A stretch of DNA of 64,000 bases from assembly GCA_022539475.1 (NCBI GenBank), contig VCMS01000119.1:1-64000 (forward strand). Reading direction: 5' to 3'. Origin of the DNA: Gracilaria domingensis. Its lineage: Eukaryota > Rhodophyta > Florideophyceae > Gracilariales > Gracilariaceae. The notes beneath the pieces were generated by a model, which was given only the letters and a program-made list of their open reading frames with translations, had not been told where the DNA came from and ran no database searches. Positions 9,956-19,934 of the stretch are shown one piece after another. The translations under genes and the position numbers were made by a program. Each line of letters begins with the position of its first letter. Position 1 is the stretch's first letter.

Positions 9956-11563
9956 GGCGCCAGCTCTCCCAGCGCGTCTGACGAAGCCAATCAGTTAGGG
10001 ATGATCATTCACGGAGATCACCAACGCCTGCTGCGCGTGATCTGCATGGAGTGTGACGTGCAGCTTATTGTTGGTGTTTATGAGCGCCAGGGGCGCGCCA
10101 TGGCGGATCTGTACGAGTACAGCCGGGTTCTTCAACACAACAGGCATCAAGATGTACGGTCCCGATAGAACCGTCTTTCTGTATCCGACGATGCAGGCGC
10201 CTTGTTTGTGTGCTACATTCACAATATTATTTCCTTCATATGGGAGGGCATACAGTTCGACGTCACTGAGTCCGACTACACGCCCATCGACCTTAGCCTG
10301 AAGGCCGTTATGGAAAGCTCTCTAGACGCCGATCTATACGACTTGGAGGCCATTTTTGTAGCATTCGCTTTGTTTGCCCTGCCGAGGAGGCCGACGCCAT
10401 TGACGGCATCTACGTTGCTGGTTTTGATATTTGGTTCCTCAACTTTCTGCGCCAGGAGGGTTTTACGACGCGCGTGTTCTGCATGATGCTCAAGACAGAT
10501 ATTTATGAGCAGGGCTTCTACCGTCGATACGTGCATGTAAACTGTCTGGGTACTCCCTTTACCGCTGTGCGAGGGGGTGAGACCTCTGTGTGGAACAAAA
10601 TCAATGTGTTCCCTGACGCCATTAGCAGACCCCAAAAAACCGGTGACGACATTATTCGCGAGGACTTGTTTATTACTCGCAGATATGGTAAAAAGGACAA
10701 ATTCCGCCTTGCTTGCTCGGTTTCCGTGATTGCTTGGGAAGAGTATGAGACTCCTGAATGGTTTGCATACAACCATTCACCGCCAAGTGCCAATGCGATG
10801 AGACCGGCTAATCTACGGGAGCTTCGTGACCGCCTAGAGGATTATGCCGTGCCAAATGGATTCGAGGTTAGCCGAATTGTTTAGCACTGTTTGGGTGATA
10901 AATCGAAATACACCAACGCGAATGTTGATACGCTGTCTGCAGCACGTAGTTACTTCATGTACATGAAAAACTTTCTCAACAATGGCACTAATGGCTCGGA
11001 TACGCATCATATCATCTAGGATGATGATTTGGCTGTCATTTAGGATGGAATCAGGTTTAGAGTGAGGTCGTTACAGACCGAAACTCGCCGCAAGAGCTAG
11101 TTCATGATCCTGCTTGTCAGTGACGAGGGCGGGAGAAGCGGATCCATTATTCGACGAATGTGCAGGATCTTGGAATTAGTTGTGTCGCTGAGTAGAGATT
11201 GCACTTTTCTAAATGCAGAGTTTGATGAGAAAGTTGAGACATTTGGCTTGCATAGAAGGGGAAAAAGTTTCTGAAGCGTGGAATACTTGTTTGGCGCTTT
11301 ACGCTGGTGACTGGTACTTCCTCTCTGCAAGATGCTGTAATTGCGCGGTCGAGAACTAGCGAGGTGCTAGGGGTGATCAGAGCGCGATGTTCAAACACAT
11401 TCTGAACTAGATTAAATGGCGAGAATATCACAAACTATATTCAGCTTGTCGTTGAATACGCGGTCAAGGCCATAGAGGAGAAGAAAGGCCTCAAGGGTTC
11501 AGAGGGGGCCTCTCTCAGTGGTGCCGAAGTCACCTCGCAGGTACTTGTGCCGTATCAGAGTTG
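9956..11563 (+). pseudogene. Large decayed gene of unknown function
   Basis: A protein-like plus-strand reading path can be followed for about 500 codons, but it needs two frame changes (near 10378 and 11270) and crosses several stops. Up to 11271 all five in-frame stops are TAG (10166, 10882, 11017, 11041, 11098); a TGA at 11403 follows. The path shows ordinary composition with hydrophobic cores (for example DGIYVAGFDIWFLNFLRQ at about 10396, VDTLSAARSYFMYMKNFL at about 10930). No domain is recognised. Earlier codons near 9960 are Ser/Ala-rich and the true start is not visible. It lies in a transposon-rich stretch, so an old mobile-element gene is one possibility. The longest open part is 10474-10884. 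Confidence 0.5.
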
Positions 11564-11751
11564 ATGGCTCGCTCAATAACTAGATCTAGTACATCACAGG
11601 ATTGGGATGTTCGTGAATCGAAAGATTTGAAAGATGAAGCGTCAAATCTTGGCGCTTCGTTGCATTGTGCGTCCAAAGGTCTCATCCAAATTAGAAATCA
11701 TGAACACGGTCTTGATTAAAACAGTCAAATGCTCCGGCCTCCTTCTAAACG
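11564..11751. other. Spacer
   Basis: Nothing supported between the end of the decayed gene and the weak minus-strand frame that follows. Confidence 0.4.
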
Positions 11752-12183
11752 CTACAGTAATTTTTCTGGAGTCTGTTTCTTTCGTCTATGCCCCTGAGGG
11801 CATTTCTGTCCTACTTTTCGATGAGCCTTATGGGTTTCGCTCCCTTGATGGTCACTATTCTTTGCTGCGGAATTGTCCAATGATATCACCATAGCATTTT
11901 TTGGTAGGCTACTTTGAGGCACAAGGAAATGACTGTAGATCGTAACAAGCTTTTGGTCAACATGAATCTCGTACACGAAATTGACTGGAGGACTGCCGTC
12001 TTCATCAAGCGAACTTTGCGTCGAGCTCGATGAGGAGTTCATCGCATGCTCGGAGATTGATGTTTCCTGCTGCTCTGTGCCTGTAACACTATGTGAAGAG
12101 CTCGATTGAGATATATTGTCCCCCTTAATATCTGCTACCTTCTTCTGACCGGCTTGAACTGCTGCATGTTCTTGAGAGGACAA
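11752..12183 (-). CDS. Hypothetical protein, 143 aa
   Basis: Minus-strand open frame. The N-terminal half is Ser/Gln-rich and low-complexity (SSSSHS, NSSSSSTQSSLDEDG). The middle looks structured (FVYEIHVDQKLVTIYSHFLVP). The C-terminus is basic with many His/Lys/Arg (HRRKKQTPEKLL). No family is recognised. It lies downstream of, and on the same strand as, the CACTA-like transposase remains, so it could be a remnant of that element. A chance frame cannot be excluded. Confidence 0.3.
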   Translation of the reverse strand: MSSQEHAAVQAGQKKVADIKGDNISQSSSSHSVTGTEQQETSISEHAMNSSSSSTQSSLDEDGSPPVNFVYEIHVDQKLVTIYSHFLVPQSSLPKNAMVISLDNSAAKNSDHQGSETHKAHRKVGQKCPQGHRRKKQTPEKLL

Positions 12184-13001
12184 GGAGCTTTCACCAAATG
12201 CTTCTTGCTTCTTAGATGCGTTCCAAGCCCGGCGTTTGCCTCAACGGTTATTTTTGGCCTCTGCAGAATCTTTCTGTCATGTAGTCACATATGCCATACG
12301 AGGACGCCGGTTTTCTTTTGCTCTGTTCGCTGCGCATTCTCTCCAGATATTTTTTCGTATGCTTCCATCCCAAGCATCGCTGGATATTTTTCCTGTCTGA
12401 TTGGAAAGAACATGGATTTTCTCAACAATGCTAGAGTTTTGACTCGAGCGTGCACTCGAATCGCGTAAAGCGACTTGTTCTGCTTGCGATGGTTACACAA
12501 TGTGACGCACCGGAATATTGTTTGGGATGGAACCTGCACGTGCTTGTACGAATACGACATTTTTTTGCCACCCAAAAGCACCTCTGTCGCTAAAGCAGCT
12601 TTAGCGCTAAGAGTACTGGAGTCGATTATGGAAAACCAGTTTGAGGTAAGAATGCGGCCAACATCAAGATGTACGTGTGGAAGGAAGGAGAGTGTCAGCC
12701 ATACTTGTAACGTGCGTCGCTTCTTGTGGCACGTTACAATTCTACACGCGTACATGTTCATTTTATATGCCACCTCTAAGCACTTCACAGGGGATATGAA
12801 TTTCTTTGAGTACCCAGAAAATGGTGAGGTGGTATCAACAGTACCGTCCGTACATCGACGTACATGGCGAGCTCTACGACTTATCGCTGGAGAGGGCGAT
12901 GTGAGCTTACCGTTATTTTATTTGTCACAGAGACGACGGTCTATTGCGCTTTTCCGCCAGAAATAAGGACATCACTTCCTTGAGAAAGCACCAATCAATG
13001 T
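12184..13001 (-). other. Ambiguous stretch with overlapping frames on both strands
   Basis: A 167-codon minus-strand frame (12285-12788) and a 163-codon plus-strand frame (12475-12966) overlap. The minus frame has the more protein-like composition and would continue the CACTA-like element, but neither shows a motif. At the right edge (about 12917-13006) the minus strand continues the transposase frame from beyond the inserted LTR element. Confidence 0.3.
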
Positions 13002-13006
13002 GTTTC

Positions 13007-13580
13007 TGTCGAATGTGTTGATGCAGAATGTTTGAGATATGAATCTCGATGTCGGGTTCTTTGGGACCCTGGTGGTCAGAAGAGTGAGATTTGTGTTCTG
13101 TGGCAGTGGAGCCTCAACTGCATTGATAGGGATACTGTATATATCTCTCTCGAGAGATACATATCGGGGATATACTGTATTTGATTTATTAGAGGCGCAT
13201 ATGCGTCTTTTTTTTAGAGCTCCTGTAACTAATCTGGCTCAGCGGGGAGATACGCGGTTTAGCAGGTTTACGCTACCTCGAGCAGTACTTAAGTAGAGAG
13301 CTTGTTCTCGATGAACGACTTTACGAAGAATCAACTCATCAATAAACTATCTTCTACAACTATACTATTGTTTGTATCGGTCTCTGACGACCAGCGCGAC
13401 GCAGCCCCAGCGGGGGCCGTTAGTCTCGTCCGCACATGCAGCCCTGCCGAGGGCCGCCACTGTGCTCCACTTCGTTTTCCAGTAGAACAGCGCCGCCGGG
13501 CGCCGGGACACTGGGCCTCGTTGGTCCGGAACTCTAGCTCCTGAAGGAGCCAGAGGACCGCGAGTCGACAGACTTCGACA
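13007..13580 (+). repeat. Left LTR of the small element
   Basis: 574 bp, TGTCGAA...TTCGACA. Near-identical to 14390-14963. Confidence 0.93.
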
Positions 13581-13631
13581 GTTGCAACTCCGTCCAACTG
13601 GCTGGCTGGAATTGGAACTCGAGTCTGTTGA

Positions 13632-14567
13632 ATGGTTGGCTTTAGTGGAGGATCTACTTACTGTTTCACCGATGGGAGCTACAGTGATTGCCCTGCACTT
13701 GGTGAGGGTGGGAGTGAGTGGGACAAATTTGAGGACCCGAGTACTCCCTGTAATGGAGCTTCTCGAGAAGACTGGTGCTTGTACATGGACTCGTTGGAGA
13801 AGTATTCGTCGGAAATTCTTGAAGTTCTTGAAGAACTTGGGCTCTGTGGAGAAAGGCTTTGGATCGAGTATACCGCAACATTTCGTCCCTCTGCGATACT
13901 GTTTCTCAGCATTCGGTCTGTGCGAGAGTGGATTGGTTTTCTTTCCAGAAATGGCGTCTCTGTTCATGGGACCACTGTCCTAGCCATGAGGCGAGCGTTG
14001 CTTACCGCTCTGCAGGAGTTTGGTTCTGTATCTAACCGATGTAATAAGCCGAATAGGCGTTCTGGACAATTTGTCAACCAGGAAACAATGTCATCCGACG
14101 TCTCTCTGGATTATACAACACATTCGAGTCCGACATGCTCGCAAAAGGCGCGCATAGTACGGAGTGCTGAGTGCAATCATGGGTTGATATCGTCTCTGAG
14201 TGGTCTACGTGGTTACTTCTTTACTCCAAGCAGACGTGGCAATGACGTAATTAAGTTTCTCAACAATCGTCGTTACGACTCAACTGTATTTTGGTGGCAC
14301 TCTGCCCTTGTCCGAAAGCGAGGCGCTTTCCGTGAACATTCTTCACCAAGATATTTGAACAATGTTGTTCAAAGAGAAAATTCTTTGAGTGTCGAATGTG
14401 TTGATGCAGAATGTTTGAGATATGAATCTCGATGTCGGGTTCTTTGGGACCCTGGTGGTCAGAAGAGTGAGATTTGTGTTCTGTGGCAGTGGAGCCTCAA
14501 CTGCATTGATAGGGATACTGTATATATCTCTCTCGAGAGATACATATCGGGGATATACTGTATTTGA
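13632..14567 (+). CDS. Orphan ORF of the small LTR element, 311 aa
   Basis: Starts 51 bp after the left LTR, fills the internal region and runs 178 bp into the right LTR. The first 90 codons are protein-like (Gly/Ser/Asp-rich start GFSGGSTYCFTDGSYSD, then an acidic helix around SLEKYSSEILEVLEELGL). The rest is Ser/Arg-rich with scattered Cys. It does not look like Gag (no CCHC knuckle), protease, RT or integrase, and I recognise no family. An uninterrupted 311-codon frame at this composition is uncommon, but the part inside the LTR is probably fortuitous. It may be a captured gene fragment or a degenerate Gag. Confidence 0.35.
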   Translation: MVGFSGGSTYCFTDGSYSDCPALGEGGSEWDKFEDPSTPCNGASREDWCLYMDSLEKYSSEILEVLEELGLCGERLWIEYTATFRPSAILFLSIRSVREWIGFLSRNGVSVHGTTVLAMRRALLTALQEFGSVSNRCNKPNRRSGQFVNQETMSSDVSLDYTTHSSPTCSQKARIVRSAECNHGLISSLSGLRGYFFTPSRRGNDVIKFLNNRRYDSTVFWWHSALVRKRGAFREHSSPRYLNNVVQRENSLSVECVDAECLRYESRCRVLWDPGGQKSEICVLWQWSLNCIDRDTVYISLERYISGIYCI

Positions 14568-14963
14568 TTTATTAGAGGCGTATATGCGTCTATTTTTTAG
14601 AGCTCCTGTAACTAATCTGGCTCAGCGGGGAGATACGCGGTTTAGCAGGTTTACGCTATCTCGAGCAGTACTTAAGTAGAGAGCTAGTTCTCGATGAACG
14701 ACTTTACGAAGAATCAACTCATCAATAAACTATCTTCTACAACTATACTATTGTTTGTATCGGTCTCTGACGACCAGCGCGACGCAGCCCCAGCGGGGGC
14801 CGTTAGTCTCGTCCGCACATGCAGCCCTGCCGAGGGCCGCCACTGTGCTCCACTTCGTTTTCCAGTAGAACAGCGCCGCCGGGCGCCGGGACACTGGGCC
14901 TCGTTGGTCCGGAACTCTAGCTCCTGAAGGAGCCAGAGGACCGCGAGTCGACAGACTTCGACA
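14390..14963 (+). repeat. Right LTR of the small element
   Basis: 574 bp. Visible differences from the left copy include C/T at the GCGCATATGCG/GCGTATATGCG site, T/A in CTTGTTC/CTAGTTC, and C/T in GCTACCTCG/GCTATCTCG. Confidence 0.93.
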
Positions 14964-14968
14964 GTTTC

Positions 14969-17900
14969 CTCGCCTCACTGTTTGGATTGTAGTCGATTAT
15001 CGTACGCATTATCGGGAAAGCAACATGTAGATCCCGAATCCCACCAATAGAGATGTAACCGTGATTGTCTACATCAGTCGCTCGCTTTGCAACGGTGAAA
15101 ATCGCATTCGGTGAATCCGACGTTATCAATCTTTTGCCGACGACGAATGACTCTCTTCCAAGAATTGGTTCTGAGCAACCATCGCAGATCGATTTGTTTG
15201 AAATGACCCAAATGAAGACAGACTATTCTGAAAGCACTCCCAAAGTCCCCGATTGCTGAAGCAGAAATGTGTGGGTGAAGTTTTACAAATGAAAGAAGAT
15301 TTAAACATTGTCGCTGTTCTGGCTACGCGCTTCGCAACCCTTGCAATACCTCTTCGGATTTCTTCTTTTGTTCTACGTTGCTGTTGTCCAAGTAGTATCG
15401 TCTACCGCTTATATCGAGATACCCAATACTACGGTTAATGCATTCAACATGTTCGGTGGAGAGAACACTATGCTGGCGACCTTCAGTACACACCAAGTCA
15501 AACTCTTCTTCTCTAATCAATCCATATTGCCACCGTATGTCGACGAACACAGCGTTAATGTTTCAAACCGATCTATCAGCTTCTGGAAGTCTGACCGTGA
15601 CCTCGAATATGCTTTGAATACCCCCATAATACACATCTCGTTGAACAGCACTGTCTTCTTGAGAGTTTTGTCCAAAACTACTATGTTCAGGTATGAACTG
15701 GGCTGCTATGAAGTGCTTTTGACGTGCGTTTTTTCGTCTCTGAGCTCTGGAATTGAATGAACAAATGGTCTCAATATGAACCAGTCCACTAGTTTTGAGC
15801 ACGGTCGCCGTCTGAAATTCCTTGATGTTGTGAACACTGTACGAATCGGAAAAATTGGAGAAGTTCTCACGAACAAACTTCTGTAAGGCACATGTTCTTC
15901 TAGTAGTCAATTTGGCACAAGATCGTCCAGCACTGTAGCTCTGTACCTCAATCCTTACTACACGTTCTTCTCCGTCAATGTTATTCGGAAAACTCACACC
16001 TTCTGAACTGGAAGCAAATGTGCACTCACCTTTGGTGGAGGGAGGTGCCAAACCATTGTTCTGCATTCTGAGTGCTGGCAGTTTGAAAATCTTATGAAAC
16101 AAATGTGCAGAGATGTTCGTGCTTGACTGCAATCTTTTTCTAATTTCACCCTGCAGTCTTCCAATCATAAACTGGAAGCAAACTGGAAGTGGTCCACACT
16201 GATCGAGAATTTGAGGAAGGTGCAGAACTGCATGTGTCGTTGGTGTCAGTGCGAAGTAGTCTAATTCTTCATGGCAAAACAGGTCCACAAATCGTGAATA
16301 CATTTCTTCGACACTTTCTTCTAACCTTCTCACACTCTTCTTCGAGCAGTTGTATGCCGAACATAAGAATACCAGTTTGGTCGTTACCGGCTACAACTTG
16401 AGCAACTTCTTAGATATTTTGCGTTGATGAAAGAATGGAAGTAGATATAGCTCGGCATGCCGCTTCAAATCTTCTGCTTTGAAACTGGGAAGTTCTGCTA
16501 AAGAAAGGGGTGACTTTCCCCATGAGCTGGGAATACCACGTCATGAATTCGAAAGTCCTGTGTTGATACGATTGAGAACGTTGGCCTCAATGCAGTATCG
16601 CGGTCGATATGAGAGCTCTTTGATGCGGGGATAGAAACCTGTTATCAACCGTAGAATATGTTTCACTCATCCAAGTAAGACGAGATGCATGGCATCATAT
16701 GGAAAGCAATGTACATAGTGCATATAAAGAATGGCCATGATTGATTTCCTCTTGATTCCATACCTATTCGTTATCTTTCTGCGGCTTCCTGCTCTCAAGC
16801 TTCTACGACCGATATCTTTCCAGATGGAGTGAACTCTGGAGCTCCTTCCTTGTTCCACACACTCGAGGTTGATGATGTCTACAACATGGTAAGTTGAGCC
16901 ATTTTTCAAGAGATCCACTCGAATTTTTTCTGACACCAGTTCGGCAGCGACATAAGAAGATTTGCATGACTTGATGTAGGTCTTTTGCTTGTGAAAAAAT
17001 CGACAGAATAAGCGACCGGTATGTCCGACGTAACCAAGAAGTTTGGATGCCGCAGGCCAGTCAGCAGTCAGCAGCACAATGAATGCCCTCAACTTTCTTA
17101 CTCTACCATCATAACAGAGTGTAGAAATTCCCCTCTCAAGCTCTTTCAGATCAAGAAAAAGATCATGGAGGAAAGTTTCAAAGAATTCAGTGTCGTGCGA
17201 CCCAGGGACTACAGCGTGAATAATGGAATTAGAAGCCTTACTCTGGTGCTCCGCAGAAATGTTCAGAATCGTTGAGACCACGGGCCAAGTAGAAATCATA
17301 TTTCCATTTCTGCTACGTTTACATTCAATCAAACCCGTCACTGGATAAAGTAAGGAATACTATTACTTCCTTATTGTTATCAGAATTTTGCAAGCGATCA
17401 AATTGCAATCTGTTGAACATATTACTATTGTAATAGTCATGGGGAATGCTCTGCGGATAGCATGACGTGACTACAGCATCTCGCGCGACATCTCGGCGCT
17501 ATAGAGAAACCTGACCAGTCTCTCAAACTCGACTTGCTTGGCACTTCCTATTTCGTAACACTGATTACCTTCAATGGAAGGAATGAGATCCTACTGTTCC
17601 GAATCGTACAGAGTTGGTATGAAGGTTTCACATTGAGGAGTCAATGATATATCTTCATTACAATGCTCTCCGTCACCTGCATACGTGGGGCGCAATATAT
17701 CTTCAGGGCTACCATCCCAACTCATGGATGAATTTTGTTGCTGCTCTTCAAGCTCAATCTCTTCTCCTTCCGAAACATTTGGAAATGGTTCTACGTGCTC
17801 ATCATTTTTTACCAGATTATCTGTGTGCTCCTCAATGGCAGGGCCAACCACTGACGGCTATCAATTTCCTGTGTATTAGTTACGGTGGCTCCAGTTTCCC

Positions 17901-18114
17901 ACCTAAAACGTCGCTTTATCTGTCTAACGCAATGATCTGGTTCGTTACTCTCTTCACTGCCATTGAACGCAGGTGGTGACGGTGGTGGCGGCAGGGCTAT
18001 ACGGGATGTTTGCCACCGAAACCGTTTCCGACTGTTCATTGGAAATGTTGTATTCGAATACCAAGGAACCGGGGGTTTGTAATTCAACTCAATGTGATGA
18101 AAAACGAGGTGCAT
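14969..18114 (-). pseudogene. Decayed Tnp2-type (Transposase_21) transposase
   Basis: Minus-strand pieces in order. 18114-17591 is an N-terminal low-complexity and acidic region in two frames. 17341-16667 is the catalytic-type core: STWPVVSTILNIS, VPGSHDT, LHDLFLDLKELERGI, then LLTADWPAASKLLGYVGHTGR with FCRFF, and DAMHLVLLG, which match the family pattern (DLPA, GF.GH, DPMH.(F/L)LG). 16600-16334 is a linker in several frames. 16333-15563 holds TPTTHAVLHLPQILDQCGPL, characteristic of DUF4218. Past a TGA at 15563 the same frame continues to 15323, and another frame to 14969. Several stops and frame changes make it inactive. If the inserted LTR element and one target copy are removed, the frame runs on for about 27 more codons to a stop near 12931. 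Confidence 0.7.
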
Positions 18115-18512
18115 GCTCTGGGAGATTTATTTTTGATTTGGATTATTTCCCAAAATCTCTTAATTTTCGAAAGTTTCTTTTTTCGCTTGCACAACTTCAT
18201 TCCTTTCGATGCTTGGCTCCCTCCTTTTTTGAGAGCATCGGATTCCCGGATGGCTCAATATAGGAGCACTCTTCCGTGTCTGGTTCTTCTCTCTTCGGTG
18301 TGCCACCTCTACCCTCTACCTCAACCCGAAAACTTTCGTTCGTTGCTGGGAGTGTGTCGTCAAGCCGTTCCACTCTCTGACGCATACAGAACAACGTCCC
18401 TGCAGCAGATAGGCTTCCTCAAACCCTCATGCTTTTCTCCAACTGACTTGGAAAAGCTAACAACTACAGCGAATCAATGTCTCACGATTGCTATTTTTGA
18501 CTGTTTCACAGA

Positions 18513-19934
18513 ATGGTCTCCCGAACGCAACAGAACGTCACAGGGGATTGTGCTGCTGCGGGACTCTCTGGCTATCAGAGAAATGCCTGGAATCCGAACC
18601 CGCATGTCCAAGGTAATGAATCCAGCCGTCATGCAGCGGTGGGGTACACTTCAAATGCTCCTCCATCACATACTGATGAGCGTAGCCGTTCGGAGCAAAC
18701 CATTGGGCTTCAAGTGAGTCGCACAGAGACGTTACTTCCTCCGAACTCTGTGAGAATTCCAAATGCATCTCTCAAGCGCAAATTCAGACCGAAGCACCGT
18801 CCGAGGTTCCCAACAGGCGCCTTGGTGTCCGGAAAAGTTGTGTTCAACCGACTGTACCAAGACGCTTTGGGCCGCAGCCCTCCATTCGAGGATGACTTTC
18901 CGGTGCACCCGCAGCTAGCGAACTCGGTCAAGGATGCTATGCCTCAGTTCATGTACGAGCATGTAGGCATCACTCGTGGTAAGCATACGTTCAGCTCTGT
19001 TCGAAGAGAGTTTCCGTTTCAACTATGGCAGATGAAGAAAAGTATCGTACCAACTTTTCCTCTACTTGATGCTTCTCAGAACCATTGGGTAATTACTGAG
19101 TTTGTCAAGGAAGCTCTCCAGCCTGACAAGAAGGCACTGTAAGAAGAAACGAAGCGTTCTAGTCGAAGCCGTTCTTCGAACCCGAATGAAGCACCGACAC
19201 ATGGGAGACATGCTACACACAGAGAAGAGTGTAATGGAAGTTGGGAGGGGCACAACGGTAGCGGAGCTGGTGCAGAGCCTGAAGGAGAGAATTTGGGCGA
19301 AGCTAATATTCAAAGCAGCACTGAAAGAGGTAGACAAAGCGCTAATTCTCCGGATGATGCAGACACCTGCAATACACGAGAACAACTCGATGATGAAGGT
19401 GGACCAGGAGAGAGTGGCCATCAAGCCCCGACTTATTACCAAAATGAGGAGGTAACAAATTCGGTAGAAAATACTTTTCGTTCACATCTTACGAGACCGT
19501 CAGATTTAGAGTGTGAAAATGACTGGGACACATCTCAACCTGTCGTGAACGTCCGCCATGAACATACTATACGGGTTTGTCATGCAGGAATACTCGTCTG
19601 GCACCGCGAGAGAAGAGAGCAGTTACTGGTAGGAGCACTGATAATAAACAACTCCGTAAGAAGTTCCGTCAATCTTGACCAGCAAAGAAGCAGCGAGGTC
19701 TTTCTCAGCTTGATGATGTTCAAAGCGATGAAAAGGGTGAAATTCCTTGTTTGTCCAAAAAGTGTCGCCGAATTTTTAGCAAGGCTTTTATCTTGCGAGC
19801 CTAGCCTTCTGAGGAGAATGAAAGCTTCTCGAGAGAGAGCAAAGTTTGAACTCAGTAGTGCTACAGCTTTAGCTGGTCAGCAAGAAGGCCATCAACTGAT
19901 AAGATCATCCGCACATTACGATGACCGTGGGTAG
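18513..19934 (+). pseudogene. Accessory gene of the CACTA-like element, frameshifted
   Basis: Divergent from the transposase. The first frame (18513-19142) is hydrophilic with a well-structured second half (GALVSGKVVFNRLYQDALG, SVRREFPFQLWQMKKS, WVITEFVKEAL). Protein-like sequence then continues in the next frame from about 19143 (Ser/Glu/Gly-rich, many acidic residues, up to about 19630) and shifts again to a Lys/Arg-rich tail with paired Cys (IPCLSKKCRRIF). CACTA elements commonly carry a second, DNA-binding protein gene; I infer that role from position and charge only. At least two frameshifts. A short intron at one of these points cannot be excluded. Confidence 0.45.

Larger units (their letters stand above)
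13007..14963 (+). mobile_element. Small non-autonomous LTR retrotransposon (TRIM/LARD type)
   Basis: Two 574-bp direct repeats bound an 809-bp internal region, and the whole is flanked by the 5-bp duplication GTTTC (13002-13006 and 14964-14968). The LTRs start TGTCGAA and end TTCGACA, a perfect 7-bp inverted end. They differ at only a few positions, so the insertion is fairly young. No gag, protease, RT or integrase motif exists in the internal region, hence mobilisation must have been supplied in trans. A purine tract (AAAGAGAAAA) lies just before the right LTR. Orientation is taken from this tract and from the internal ORF. A solo LTR of the same family lies at 53517-59617. Confidence 0.9.
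14969..19934. mobile_element. Decayed CACTA-like (Tnp2) DNA transposon
   Basis: Contains a minus-strand Tnp2/Transposase_21-type transposase with a DUF4218-like C-terminal segment, and a divergently read accessory gene, the two-gene plan of CACTA/CMC transposons. Both genes are broken. The terminal inverted repeats were not found, so the limits given are those of the recognisable coding remains. The element probably extends left beyond the small LTR element inserted in it at 13007-14963. Confidence 0.65.

Noticed and set aside
15308-15760. 150-codon plus-strand ORF with hydrophobic N-terminus
   Set aside because: It lies opposite the transposase C-terminal coding sequence, which has the recognisable motifs.
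18010-18717. 235-codon plus-strand ORF
   Set aside because: Overlaps the transposase N-terminal region and the start of the accessory gene in another frame, with no motif.
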